Source: JANQNX01 sp040217095
GTDB taxonomy: Bacteria > Pseudomonadota > Gammaproteobacteria > Eutrophobiales > Eutrophobiaceae
NCBI GenBank assembly: GCA_965229565.1
Contig: OZ245888.1
Location: 558,001-622,000, forward strand
DNA: 64,000 nt
Reading direction: 5' to 3'
Shown here: positions 16,660 to 24,853 of the stretch, one piece after another
Numbering within the stretch: position 1 is the first letter of the stretch
Layout of the letters: each line of letters opens with the position of its first letter
The notes under the pieces: generated by a model
The model's database searches: none
The model's input: only the letters and a program-made list of their open reading frames with translations
Told to the model about the DNA's origin: nothing
Made by a program: the position numbers and the translations under genes

Positions 16660-17595
16660 GTGACAGCAACCAACCCGGTCATTTCAGTGCAGGCGCTCGA
16701 CAAGACCTACAAGTCAGGTTTTGTCGCGCTGAAGAATATCAATCTCGATATTCACAAGGGCGAAATCTTCGCCTTACTGGGCCCCAACGGCGCGGGCAAG
16801 ACCACCCTGATCAGTATCATCTGCGGTATCGTTAACCCCGGCGCGGGAACCGTACGTGTCAACGGCCACCACATTATTGATGATTTCCGTGCTGCCCGTG
16901 CGGAGATAGGCCTGGTGCCGCAGGAGATATCTACCGATATGTTTGAAACGGTGTGGGGCACGGTTTCATTCAGTCGCGGTTTGTTTGGCAAGCCACCAGC
17001 GCCGGAGCATATTGAAAAAGTGTTGCGCACCCTGTCCCTGTGGGACAAGCGCGACACAAAATTATTGGCATTGTCAGGAGGCATGAAGCGGCGCGTGATG
17101 ATCGCGAAGGCGCTGGCGCATGAACCCTCGATACTATTCCTGGACGAGCCAACCGCCGGTGTGGATGTTGAGCTGCGCCAGGATATGTGGGCCATGGTCA
17201 GGGAACTGCGAGAAAGTGGTGTGACTATTATCCTGACCACCCATTACATCGAAGAGGCCGAGGAAATGGCCGATCGTATTGGCGTCATCAACAAGGGTGA
17301 GATCATCATGGTAGATGACAAGCGGGCACTCATGAAGAAACTGGGCAAGAAACAACTGACACTACACTTGCAACAGCCGCTTGCCAGTATTCCTGCTGCA
17401 TTGTCCGTGTATCCACTGGAATTAAGCGAGGACGGGAATGAGCTTGTTTATACATTCGATTCACAGCAGGAACACACCGGTATCGCGACCGTTTTAAAGC
17501 AGCTAAACCAGTACGATATTGATTTCAAGGATCTGAACTCCAGCGAGAGTTCACTGGAAGAGATTTTTGTTAACCTTGTCAGGAATCGCAAATGA
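16660..17595 (+). CDS. ABC-2 type transporter ATP-binding protein
   Basis: ATPase subunit of an ABC-2 exporter, 311 residues. Walker A is GPNGAGKTTLISI, the signature is LSGGMKRRVMIAKAL, Walker B is ILFLDEPTAGVD, and the H-loop is TTHYIEEAEEMADR. The C-terminal 80 residues resemble the DUF4162-like extension of DrrA/CcmA-type exporters. Start is GTG, in a 108-base gap after msrA. It overlaps the permease gene by ATGA. The substrate cannot be read from the sequence; the pair resembles YadG/YadH of E. coli. Confidence 0.88.
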   Translation: MTATNPVISVQALDKTYKSGFVALKNINLDIHKGEIFALLGPNGAGKTTLISIICGIVNPGAGTVRVNGHHIIDDFRAARAEIGLVPQEISTDMFETVWGTVSFSRGLFGKPPAPEHIEKVLRTLSLWDKRDTKLLALSGGMKRRVMIAKALAHEPSILFLDEPTAGVDVELRQDMWAMVRELRESGVTIILTTHYIEEAEEMADRIGVINKGEIIMVDDKRALMKKLGKKQLTLHLQQPLASIPAALSVYPLELSEDGNELVYTFDSQQEHTGIATVLKQLNQYDIDFKDLNSSESSLEEIFVNLVRNRK

Positions 17596-18353
17596 ACCTG
17601 CACGCGATAAAAGCCATTTATCTTTTTGAGATGATGCGTACACGGCGGACGTTGATGCAAAGCATCGCCTCGCCGGTATTGTCGACCTCGCTTTACTTCA
17701 TCGTCTTCGGTGCAGCCATCGGTGCCCGCATGGGTGATATTGAAGGTGTCAGTTACGGCGCGTTTATTATCCCGGGCCTGATCATGTTGTCCCTGTTGAA
17801 CGAAAGTATCTCCAATGCCTCGTTTGGGATCTACATGCCCAAGTTCACCGGCACGATTTACGAGTTATTATCGGCGCCGGTATCCGCGTTAGAGATCGTG
17901 ATCGGGTTTGTCGGTGCGGCTACCACCAAGTCGCTGATACTTGGCTTGTTGATATTGTTAACCGCACGCCTGTTCGTGGATTACGATATCGATCACCCCT
18001 TTTACATGTTGTTCTTCCTGTTCCTGACAGCGATGAGCTTCAGCCTGTTTGGTTTCATCCTGGGGATATGGGCTGACAGTTTTGAACGTTTGCAAATTGT
18101 GCCCATGATGATCGTTACACCGTTAACCTTCCTGGGAGGCAGCTTTTACTCGATCAGCATGCTGCCGGATCTGTGGCAGAAAATTACCCTGTTCAACCCG
18201 GTTGTATACCTCATCAGTGGTTTTCGCTGGAGTTTCTATGGCATCGCTGACGTGCATATCGGTATCAGTCTGGCAATGATCATGTTGTTTATGCTGCTTT
18301 GCCTGGTAGTGATCGCCTGGGTATTTAAAACCGGTTACCAGTTGAAGAACTAG
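17592..18353 (+). CDS. ABC-2 type transporter permease
   Basis: Membrane subunit of the exporter, 253 residues with six predicted helices. The segment TFLGGSFYSISMLPDLWQKITLFNPVVYLISGFRW is the conserved ABC-2 motif found in YadH/DrrB/NodJ-like permeases. The start overlaps the ATPase gene by four bases. Its stop codon overlaps that of ogt on the other strand within the palindrome CTAG. The substrate is unknown. Confidence 0.87.
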   Translation: MNLHAIKAIYLFEMMRTRRTLMQSIASPVLSTSLYFIVFGAAIGARMGDIEGVSYGAFIIPGLIMLSLLNESISNASFGIYMPKFTGTIYELLSAPVSALEIVIGFVGAATTKSLILGLLILLTARLFVDYDIDHPFYMLFFLFLTAMSFSLFGFILGIWADSFERLQIVPMMIVTPLTFLGGSFYSISMLPDLWQKITLFNPVVYLISGFRWSFYGIADVHIGISLAMIMLFMLLCLVVIAWVFKTGYQLKN

Positions 18354-18919
18354 TTCTGTTCCTTTTCCAGCAGGCGTTGTTTGCGCTTGGTGCCCCAGCG
18401 GTAGCCGGAGAGGTCGCCATCGAGCCGCACGACCCGGTGGCAGGGGATGATAACTGCGATCCTGTTGGCGGCACAGGCCTGTGCCACGGCGCGCACCGCA
18501 GACGGTGAGCCGATACGCATGGCCAGTTCCGTGTAGGTACAGGTTTCGCCGTAGGGTATTTCCATCAGTGCAGCCCAGACTGCTCGCTGGAACGACGAGC
18601 CGCGTATATCCAGTGCCAGGTCCAGTTCCTTGTCGGGAGACTCTACAAAATTGATAACTTCCACGAGCAACTGTTCAAACTTGTCGTCACCGGCAATAAA
18701 CTCTGCTTCAGGAAACTGTTGTCGCAATTCAACAAACAGGGCGTCGGGATGATCGCCCAGGAAGACTGCACAGACACCCTTGCTGCTTGTGGCGAGCAGG
18801 ATTGAACCATAGCTGCAAAGTCCAATCATGTATTCAATCTGTTCCTCGGCAGAATCTATCGAATCAACCTGCGGGGTATCTCTTGTTATTTTTTTTCTGC
18901 TTGTCTTTGGTTCTGACAT
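18350..18919 (-). CDS. ogt: Methylated-DNA--protein-cysteine methyltransferase
   Basis: Suicide repair protein that takes alkyl groups from O6-alkylguanine. The acceptor Cys is in IPCHRVV, and the helix-turn-helix motif is YTELAMRIGSPSAVRAVAQACAANRI. The start at 18919 gives 189 residues and follows a weak AGG-type site. An upstream start would overlap the CHAD gene. The N-terminal part (MIGLCSYGSILLATSSKGVCAVFLGD) is the RNase H-like domain seen in the C-terminal half of Ada; no Ada-type N-terminal transcription domain is present. Confidence 0.9.
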   Translation of the reverse strand: MSEPKTSRKKITRDTPQVDSIDSAEEQIEYMIGLCSYGSILLATSSKGVCAVFLGDHPDALFVELRQQFPEAEFIAGDDKFEQLLVEVINFVESPDKELDLALDIRGSSFQRAVWAALMEIPYGETCTYTELAMRIGSPSAVRAVAQACAANRIAVIIPCHRVVRLDGDLSGYRWGTKRKQRLLEKEQN

Positions 18920-19001
18920 AACGCTGTACCTGCCAGTGCTTGCGCTTACTTTACCATCGGCGATGGCCGTGGGGCTAACCATAAAGCGGTATTTCCGCCT
19001 T

Positions 19002-19850
19002 TTATTTAATAAAGCTGATGAAGTCTTTTGCCGGATCGCAGAATGTACTGTCATACAGCGCCCGTGATTCAAGCAACAGCTGCTGTAGTTCGCGCTCGAG
19101 GATACGTGCCATGCAGGCCCGCTGGGCCTTGTATAGCTGCCGGGCCGGGATTTGATTGATGTAATGTTGTATGACGTCTATATCGTGAACATGACCTAGT
19201 AGTTCACCGAGCATAGCCAGTTTTTTCTTTACGGGTTTTGCACGATTGTTGAAGCCTTTGTTCAGGAAGCCAACCTGGTAGTTCAGTGTTTTTACATCCT
19301 TTCTTAACCGATGCAGATCCTCAAAGCGGGCTGTTTCGGCATAGGCGTTTCTTGCAGAATTTCTCGTTCGTTTGTACTGTCGTTTCAGGTCCGTTCGTAG
19401 TTCTTTAATTGAATGCACGCATATGTAGTATTCGCGGTACATGGAAAGGTCTGCAAGCAGGCCTTGCTTTAATCCGCCCCAGTCTATGGTGGCTGTCGCC
19501 TCCAGGTCTTTGCAGTTTCTTAACACCCTGTTTATTGCAGTCACTTCGTCAGCACTGATTGTGCGGGTAGCAAACTTTTGAAGCTTCTCACTGGTGATTT
19601 GCTTGTCTCGCACCTGTCCCAGTGAAAGTGCATGATCGCGCAGGTACGTATCCATGTCCTTCCAGTAGAATTCATCAATCTTGACGCGCTGCAACCTTAA
19701 CCAGGCGCGAAGACGCTTGATATGTACCCGGACACGATGAATATACTCGGCCCCGGCCGGCTTTTCTTTCAGTAGCTGAACCAGTTGATCAATGTCACTT
19801 TGTACTGCTTCTTCGATGCGCTGTAAGCGTATCTTCTGTTTCTTTGCCAT
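19002..19850 (-). CDS. CHAD domain protein
   Basis: A 282-residue helical protein with CHAD domain features: HRVRVHIKRLRAWLRL near the N-terminus and LHRLRKDVKTLNYQVGF in the second half, each rich in His, Arg and Lys. CHAD domains bind polyphosphate. No CYTH triphosphatase domain is attached. The start at 19850 has AGGAAGC immediately before ATG, and an in-frame start 27 bases upstream has none. It lies upstream of ogt on the same strand. A role in polyphosphate granules is inferred from the family. Confidence 0.8.
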   Translation of the reverse strand: MAKKQKIRLQRIEEAVQSDIDQLVQLLKEKPAGAEYIHRVRVHIKRLRAWLRLQRVKIDEFYWKDMDTYLRDHALSLGQVRDKQITSEKLQKFATRTISADEVTAINRVLRNCKDLEATATIDWGGLKQGLLADLSMYREYYICVHSIKELRTDLKRQYKRTRNSARNAYAETARFEDLHRLRKDVKTLNYQVGFLNKGFNNRAKPVKKKLAMLGELLGHVHDIDVIQHYINQIPARQLYKAQRACMARILERELQQLLLESRALYDSTFCDPAKDFISFIK

Positions 19851-20117
19851 GCTTCCTGATGTCCTTACAGATAGCAACCATGCCGTTTTTTTCCCGAGTT
19901 TACCATCTCCGTGTGTCAGCCATGAAACCCATATCGCCGCTTTAACCGGCTCGAAACTAATAATTCATTATTTGTTTATATGGAATTAGCTCGCAAAACG
20001 AGCAGTTTATCCTGTAAAAACTTGATCAAATTAACATTTCACCAGGTGCGCTCTCTATGAGCATCAGCCGGGTTGATATAGTGAAACTCAAATACATACA
20101 GAAGCAGGAACAGGATT

Positions 20118-20750
20118 ATGCAAGAGGCTGGCTTATCACGCAGGAAGTTTTTACAGGGAACGGCAGGCGCAAGTTTGACATTAATGCTGCCGGGCCTGGC
20201 ACGCGCGGCGAATATTCATGAGTTAAGCGGTACTGTGTATATCAACAAGCAACCCGCGACGCCCGGATCCGTGGTCAAGGCCGGAGACCTCGTTAGCACC
20301 GCACATGATGGGTTGATCACGTTTAGCTTCAATGGCGATGCCTTCATGTTGAAGGCGCATACCTCGGTACGTGTTGGCGACGTAGCGAACCCGGTTATCA
20401 ACTCACTTCGATTGTTAACGGGCAGGATGTTAAGCGTTTTCGAAAAAGGGCGTGAGCGTTCCATTATTACCAGTAATGCCGTGATCGCTACCAGGGGTAC
20501 GGCCTGTTTCCTGAATGCCGAACCTTTCAAGACCTACTTTTGTACCTGTTATGGCAGCACCGTGCTACGCACGGCTGACATGAGCAAGGAGTTCATTACC
20601 ACTCGCCACGATGCACATGAGTTAAATTACGACGAGACCAGCAGGCAATTTACCGGCATGCGTTCCATGCAGGTGCTGGACCACGATGACGATGAACTGC
20701 GCAAGCTGGAGGGCTATGTCGGCCGTACGCCCCTGTTTGACCAGCCCTGA
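20118..20750 (+). CDS. Tat-exported FecR-domain protein
   Basis: A 210-residue protein with a clear twin-arginine signal (LSRRKFLQGTAGASLTLMLPGLARA), so it is folded before export. The mature part starts with a FecR-like beta domain (ELSGTVYINKQPATPGSVVKAGDLVSTAHDGLITF, residues about 36-80). FCTCYGS carries two cysteines that could form a metal or disulfide site. It lacks the membrane anchor and sigma-factor partner of iron-signalling FecR. AGGAACAGGATT precedes the ATG. Function unknown; it may work with the ATP-grasp gene downstream. Confidence 0.65.
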   Translation: MQEAGLSRRKFLQGTAGASLTLMLPGLARAANIHELSGTVYINKQPATPGSVVKAGDLVSTAHDGLITFSFNGDAFMLKAHTSVRVGDVANPVINSLRLLTGRMLSVFEKGRERSIITSNAVIATRGTACFLNAEPFKTYFCTCYGSTVLRTADMSKEFITTRHDAHELNYDETSRQFTGMRSMQVLDHDDDELRKLEGYVGRTPLFDQP

Positions 20751-20783
20751 CATGCATAAATTTTCTTTGTGATCGGAAACTTT

Positions 20784-20798
20784 GCGGATATTATCCGC
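20784..20798. promoter_or_regulatory. 15-base palindrome upstream of the ATP-grasp gene
   Basis: GCGGATA-T-TATCCGC is a perfect palindrome with a single central base. It lies 72 bases before the ATP-grasp gene and 34 after the FecR-like gene. There is no T-run, so an operator is more likely than a terminator. The regulator is unknown. Confidence 0.35.
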
Positions 20799-20869
20799 GC
20801 TCATCCACTCCCCAGCTTTGCGCCGGGTGTGTGGGCGATAGTAAATCTTTCAAGGAAAAGTAGTCGTCT

Positions 20870-21679
20870 ATGCGTCTGGTATCGTTCGACCCGTTCCGTA
20901 GCCTGGGCTGTCCGGGCATTCATTACATAAAGCCCAGTCACGTTTTCAAAGAGCGGCCAGCTATCGAGGCGGCTGACGTACTATTGTTTCCGGATTACGC
21001 TGATATCAGCCTGCTCTACTTCGCGATGGGCAAGAAAATTTTCCCCGGTGTCTCCAGTTATTTCCTGGGTTTCAACAAGATCGAGATGACGCGTGCCTTT
21101 CAAAGCTGTGTCCCGGCCAATGTCCCGCTGACACTTATACTCCCGAACACGAGTAGTAGCCGGGAAATGGTGCTGGAGGAAATGCTGTTTCCGTTCGTGG
21201 CGAAACTCCCGCGTAGTTGTCGTGGAGAGGGGGTTTTCCTGGTCAATAACCAGTCTGACTGGCTTAACTACTGTGCGCTCACCGAGATCCTTTACGTGCA
21301 GGAGCAGCTGATGATTGACCGTGACCTGCGCATCATCTGGATCGGCGACAGGATTGTCTATGCCTATTGGCGAATTGCCGCCGAGGGCGAGTTTCATAAT
21401 AACGTCGCGCACGGTGGAAGTATCGATGTCCATAATATCCCGCTGGCCGCAATCGAGTTGGCGAGGAAGGTCGCCCGCAAGCTGAACCTGGATTATGCCG
21501 GTTTCGACATCGCCATGGTCGAGGGTCATCCTTACCTGCTTGAATTCAATCGCCTGTTCGGGCTGCAGGGTCTGAACGAGGCCAACATCAATACCGGCGA
21601 ACACATCCACCAATACCTGCTGAAGCAGCACAACCAAAACCGTTCTGCTGACCCCGAGGCCGATCTGCCATTGTTGTAA
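20870..21679 (+). CDS. ATP-grasp (RimK-like) family protein
   Basis: A 269-residue protein with an ATP-grasp fold. FPFVAKLPRSCRGEGVFLV holds the ATP-binding lysine and Gly-rich loop, LYVQEQLMIDRDLRIIWIGDRIVYAYWRI is the middle strand-turn typical of RimK/glutathione synthetase-like enzymes, and DYAGFDIAMVEGHPYLLEFNRLFGLQGLNE has the metal-binding Glu and Asn. It probably joins a carboxylate to an amine or thiol. AAGGAAAAG precedes ATG. The next gene is a glutathione transferase relative, suggesting a small-peptide or thiol substrate, by inference. Confidence 0.72.
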   Translation: MRLVSFDPFRSLGCPGIHYIKPSHVFKERPAIEAADVLLFPDYADISLLYFAMGKKIFPGVSSYFLGFNKIEMTRAFQSCVPANVPLTLILPNTSSSREMVLEEMLFPFVAKLPRSCRGEGVFLVNNQSDWLNYCALTEILYVQEQLMIDRDLRIIWIGDRIVYAYWRIAAEGEFHNNVAHGGSIDVHNIPLAAIELARKVARKLNLDYAGFDIAMVEGHPYLLEFNRLFGLQGLNEANINTGEHIHQYLLKQHNQNRSADPEADLPLL

Positions 21680-21752
21680 TCCCTGTCTACCAGTAGGATG
21701 ATTCCCGTCAGAAATAACCTGCAGCATATTCAGGCACTGCCGGGGAGCAGGT

Positions 21753-22475
21753 ATGCGATACAAGCTATATTACTGGCCGGATATCCAGGGCCGGGGCGAG
21801 TTTGTCAGGCTGGCGCTGGAAGACGCCGGGGCCGAATATCTCGATATGGCGCGACTGTCCGGTCGTGGCAAGGGGATCGAGGCTATGCAGCGGATCATGC
21901 ATGAGAGCCCGGCGACGCCGCCATTGGCCCCGCCATTCCTCAAGGCCGGCAAGCAATTGATCGCGCAGACCGCCAACATTTTATTATTTCTTGCTCCAAG
22001 GTTGCGCCTGATATCAAAGTCCTCTGAAAAGCAGCAATGGGCCCACCAGCTGCAATTGACCATCATGGATTTTGTTAATGAAATCCATGATACCCACCAT
22101 CCGGTATCTGTCAGTCTTTACTACGAGGATCAAAAACAGGAGGCCGCGCGCCGCAGCCGTTATTTTGTCGATGAAAGGCTGCCCAAATTCATGGGCTATT
22201 TTGAAAGCGTTATCGAGAACAACGACAAGTCCGGGCAGTATGCGGTTGGCAGGAAATGCAGCTACGTGGATTTATCCCTGTTCCAGCTGGTGGCGGGTTT
22301 GCGCTATGCTTTTCCTGCCACGATGAACAAGTATGAAAACCAATACCCGCGCCTGGTCAGCCTGCATGATGAAATTGCAGCGCGACCGAACATAAAGTCT
22401 TACCTGGAATCAAACCGGCGCCTGCCTTTTAACGAGGCAGGGATCTTTCGTTATTACCCGGAGCTGGATTCGTGA
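21753..22475 (+). CDS. Glutathione S-transferase family protein
   Basis: A 240-residue protein with an N-terminal thioredoxin-like domain (YKLYYWPDIQGRGEFVRLALEDAGAEY, the sigma-like pattern in which Tyr is catalytic) and a helical C-terminal domain with YVDLSLFQLVAGLRYAFP. The loop before the second domain (APPFLKAGKQLIAQTANI) aligns with the glutathione-binding region, although the usual cis-Pro/Ser pattern is altered. The ribosome site is GGGAG. Its end overlaps the opposing 82-residue gene by 22 bases. The substrate is unknown. Confidence 0.8.
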   Translation: MRYKLYYWPDIQGRGEFVRLALEDAGAEYLDMARLSGRGKGIEAMQRIMHESPATPPLAPPFLKAGKQLIAQTANILLFLAPRLRLISKSSEKQQWAHQLQLTIMDFVNEIHDTHHPVSVSLYYEDQKQEAARRSRYFVDERLPKFMGYFESVIENNDKSGQYAVGRKCSYVDLSLFQLVAGLRYAFPATMNKYENQYPRLVSLHDEIAARPNIKSYLESNRRLPFNEAGIFRYYPELDS

Positions 22476-22702
22476 TCCTGGTCGGTCGTAATGTCCGCAG
22501 CCAGCTTGTCCTGGCACTCCCTGAGCGCAATCTCGGTATTAATCAGCGCTACATGTTTTTCGGTCATGCCCAGTTTATTGCTGATGTTTGATTGATGAAT
22601 TTCGTCATTAATCTGCCATTGATAAATATTGGCACCAATGGAGATCAGGAACAGGATGAAGACCACGACGATCATGTCGAGATGAAAGCTGAATTTTTTC
22701 AT
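22454..22702 (-). CDS. Small membrane-anchored protein, unknown function
   Basis: An 82-residue protein with one N-terminal helix (MIVVVFILFLISIGANIYQWQ) followed by a predicted helical, charged region (INDEIHQSNISNKLGMTEKHVALINTEIALRECQDKL), probably a short coiled coil on the periplasmic side. No family is recognised. It is transcribed away from the lipoprotein gene across a 129-base AT-rich gap that contains a Fur-like sequence, and overlaps the glutathione transferase 3' end. Confidence 0.55.
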   Translation of the reverse strand: MKKFSFHLDMIVVVFILFLISIGANIYQWQINDEIHQSNISNKLGMTEKHVALINTEIALRECQDKLAADITTDQDHESSSG

Positions 22703-22750
22703 GCGCTTAATTCATTCACTGGTAATGGTTTAGGATGGCTTTCGTAGAAA

Positions 22751-22773
22751 AATGAGAACCAATCGTTATTATC
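22751..22773. promoter_or_regulatory. Possible Fur box in a divergent promoter
   Basis: AATGAGAAC, CAATC, GTTATTATC in succession resembles the Fur consensus built from GATAAT/AATGAGAAT units. The left unit matches well and the right one loosely. It lies between divergent genes for a small membrane protein and a lipoprotein, in a very AT-rich stretch where chance matches are likely. Confidence 0.35.
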
Positions 22774-22831
22774 GATAGCAACTTGAGCCTATTATTATTA
22801 TCATAATTATATATATACGAGATTTGTAATT

Positions 22832-23158
22832 ATGTACTTAAAAAGATTAACCATCATAGTTCTATTCGCGTCTACCCTCGCGGCCTGTGCGCCGACGCGG
22901 ACAGCTGTTGTTTCTGCAGAGGATAATAACAAGACCTTGTACGTGCTGCCTGACGGCACAATGGAGTTCAAGGGCCGCGTTGTTCCCGGTGAAGACGTGG
23001 TTATCTACAATGATGGTCGCGGTGGTGAACGTGCTGCAGTAAAACTGGATTTACCCCTTTACAATCACGCCTATCGTGACTCGATTATCGTCGAGAGAAT
23101 TACGCTGGATATGCCGGTTGCCCGCAAGGAAAAGGAACAGATAGAAACCACTTTTTAA
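22832..23158 (+). CDS. Small lipoprotein, unknown function
   Basis: A 108-residue protein whose signal peptide ends in a lipobox, STLAACAPT, so it should be lipidated at Cys19. The mature part has a short beta-rich stretch (NKTLYVLPDGTMEFKGRVVPGEDVVIYNDGRGGERAAVKL) that I do not recognise. The residue after the lipidated Cys is Ala, compatible with sorting to the outer membrane. A Fur-like site and AT-rich promoter region precede it. Confidence 0.65.
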   Translation: MYLKRLTIIVLFASTLAACAPTRTAVVSAEDNNKTLYVLPDGTMEFKGRVVPGEDVVIYNDGRGGERAAVKLDLPLYNHAYRDSIIVERITLDMPVARKEKEQIETTF

Positions 23159-23167
23159 CGGGCTTGT

Positions 23168-23908
23168 TTACTGGCCAAGCACTTTTTTCATGAATGCCAG
23201 GAAGCGTGCCCAGGACTGTTCGTCGGCATCCTTGCGATAACGCTCGGAACCAAAATGTGTGAACGAATGTGGTGCCCCACCATAGCTGATCATCTCGTGT
23301 TTTACACCCGCCTGTTCCAGTTCTTCAGCCAGTGTTGCAAAATCTGTCATCGTGATCGCGGTATCGGCGGTGCCGTGGAAAATCATGATGGGAGCGCTTA
23401 CCTTGCTGTAATCCTGCCCCTCGGGTGTACCCAGTCCGCCGTGGAAAGAGGCAAAGCCCTTTAGTGCTGTACCGGCTCGTGCCAGTTCCAGTATCGCGGC
23501 GCCGCCAAAGCAATAACCCATGGCGACCGCGTTATCCACGTTTGCTCCCTGCTGCTTTGCCGTTGTCAATGCACCGGTCATCAGGGCACGCATCTTGTCA
23601 CGGTCTTTATAGAGTTCGCCTGTATGCTGGCGCTTGTCTTTAACCTCTGTCGGTCTAACCCCCTTGCCAAACAGGTCAGCGGCAAACACGCTGTAGCCGA
23701 GTTTATTCAGCATGGTCGAGCGCGTTATTTCGTAATCGGTCAGGCCGTCCCAGTCGTGAATGAGTAACACCAGCGGTGCCTTCGCTGGTCCGGCGAGATA
23801 GTAACCCTCGTACGTTTCACCATTGACTTCGTAATCAATGGCCTGGCCATATGTTATAGGACTGATCAACAATAATAATAAAAAGCAAAATGACACTATT
23901 TTTTTCAT
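23168..23908 (-). CDS. Exported dienelactone hydrolase family protein
   Basis: Alpha/beta hydrolase of 246 residues with a signal peptide (KKIVSFCFLLLLLISPITYGQA). The nucleophile is Cys in GYCFGG, the usual dienelactone hydrolase elbow, with Asp in FHGTADTAI and His in GGAPHSFTH completing the triad. LIHDWDGLTDY forms the oxyanion region. The start at 23908 has GGATGA upstream and gives a normal signal peptide; another start at 23923 overlaps the previous stop as TAATG. The natural substrate is unknown, and exported members rarely act in aromatic breakdown. Confidence 0.85.
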   Translation of the reverse strand: MKKIVSFCFLLLLLISPITYGQAIDYEVNGETYEGYYLAGPAKAPLVLLIHDWDGLTDYEITRSTMLNKLGYSVFAADLFGKGVRPTEVKDKRQHTGELYKDRDKMRALMTGALTTAKQQGANVDNAVAMGYCFGGAAILELARAGTALKGFASFHGGLGTPEGQDYSKVSAPIMIFHGTADTAITMTDFATLAEELEQAGVKHEMISYGGAPHSFTHFGSERYRKDADEQSWARFLAFMKKVLGQ

Positions 23909-23922
23909 TATCGTTTCATCCA

Positions 23923-24315
23923 TTAGTTAGCGAGCATTGATAGTGCTGCGATACCAAGTAACAGCATCAGGAGAATTACGGCAACCATGGGTGGAAAGCG
24001 CAGCGCGCTGGTTTCCTTTCCTTCTATTTTTTCATTATCAATAAATAACTCATAAAAAGCGATGCGCCCTGCCGCGCGGTAGCGAAACCGAATGTCGTGG
24101 GATCCAACCCGGTGGGTCACGTCGTCTGTAAAGCTCGCTGAATTACCCAGGCCGGGTTTTGTATGTGCTATACGCTCATCATTTACGTAATAGCTTCGTT
24201 CACCTGTCCAGAACTGCCGCTGCATACGAAACAGATATTCATGGCCATCCAGCGTCGCGGTCCAGGTTTTTACCGTTTCACCATATTTCAGGGCTGGTTC
24301 GCTGGTTGTCGACAT
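23923..24315 (-). CDS. Membrane-anchored beta-domain protein, unknown function
   Basis: A 130-residue protein with no signal peptide. Residues 1-100 are polar and beta-rich (TWTATLDGHEYLFRMQRQFWTGERSYYVNDERI), and a single C-terminal helix (MVAVILLMLLLGIAALSML) would anchor it with the N-terminus in the cytoplasm. I recognise no family. It lies between an SMR pump gene (12 bases upstream) and the dienelactone hydrolase gene (immediately downstream), all on the same strand, so it is probably co-transcribed. Confidence 0.6.
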   Translation of the reverse strand: MSTTSEPALKYGETVKTWTATLDGHEYLFRMQRQFWTGERSYYVNDERIAHTKPGLGNSASFTDDVTHRVGSHDIRFRYRAAGRIAFYELFIDNEKIEGKETSALRFPPMVAVILLMLLLGIAALSMLAN

Positions 24316-24326
24316 ATCATCCTGCT

Positions 24327-24653
24327 TTACAATTTCATACTACTCAGGTTAAGGCCTGCCACACCGGTAATAATCAATAGAATACTTACCACCTTAACGA
24401 GGTTTGCACTTTCATTAAAGTAAAGGATGCCTATCAGGGCAATGAGTGCAGTGCCGGCACCGGCCCAAACCGCGTAGGCTATACTCACCTCTATTTTCTT
24501 TACCGCAAGGGCCAGGGCACCAACCGAGGCAATGTAGAACAGTGCCATGCACAGTGTAGGTATTAACCTGCTAAGCCCATCGGAAAGTTTCAGTGAAGTG
24601 GTGCCTGCCACCTCCAGGACAATGGCAATGGCCAGGATGAACCAGTGTTGCAT
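24327..24653 (-). CDS. Small multidrug resistance (SMR) family transporter
   Basis: Four-helix proton antiporter of 108 residues. The essential membrane Glu is in the first helix (VLEVAGTTSLKLSDG, E14), and AYAVWAGAGTALIALIGILYFNES is the family signature in helix 3. The AYAVWAG form is nearer to EmrE-type cation pumps than to the guanidinium exporter Gdx/SugE, but the distinction is not certain. First gene of a three-gene group on this strand, with a 200-base divergent gap to the phosphatase/nuclease gene. Confidence 0.88.
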   Translation of the reverse strand: MQHWFILAIAIVLEVAGTTSLKLSDGLSRLIPTLCMALFYIASVGALALAVKKIEVSIAYAVWAGAGTALIALIGILYFNESANLVKVVSILLIITGVAGLNLSSMKL

Positions 24654-24803
24654 AGTAAGATCCTATAAAAGCGTTGATATCAATAGACAGGAAAGCGATT
24701 GCATCCTGACTTGCTTTGAATTCTATATAAACAACAGTACATCGAGAAGATATACATCAAATTTATTTGTTTTGTGATTCACTATGGCGAAAGAGAACCA
24801 GGT

Positions 24804-24809
24804 TATAAT
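24804..24809 (+). promoter_or_regulatory. Candidate -10 element upstream of the EEP gene
   Basis: TATAAT, a perfect sigma-70 -10 hexamer, stands 44 bases before the start of the phosphatase/nuclease gene. No good -35 hexamer lies at 16-18 bases; TTGTGA is too far upstream. Chance occurrence in AT-rich DNA is possible. Confidence 0.35.
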
Positions 24810-24853
24810 CGCGATACATTGATTTTTTATTGTAGTGGGTTAACTATTGGCAT

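Noticed and set aside
19989..20003. Short hairpin GCTCG-CAAAA-CGAGC followed by AGTTTAT
   Set aside because: The five-base stem is too weak and there is no proper T-run, so I do not call a terminator.
20031..20043. TTGAT-CAAA-TTAA, a possible third FNR site before the FecR-like gene
   Set aside because: The second half site is wrong (TTAA rather than ATCAA); the match is no better than chance in AT-rich DNA.
20057..20220. Forward frame starting ATGAGCATCAGCC, overlapping the start of the Tat-exported protein
   Set aside because: The product has no signal or family and conflicts with the strongly supported twin-arginine gene.
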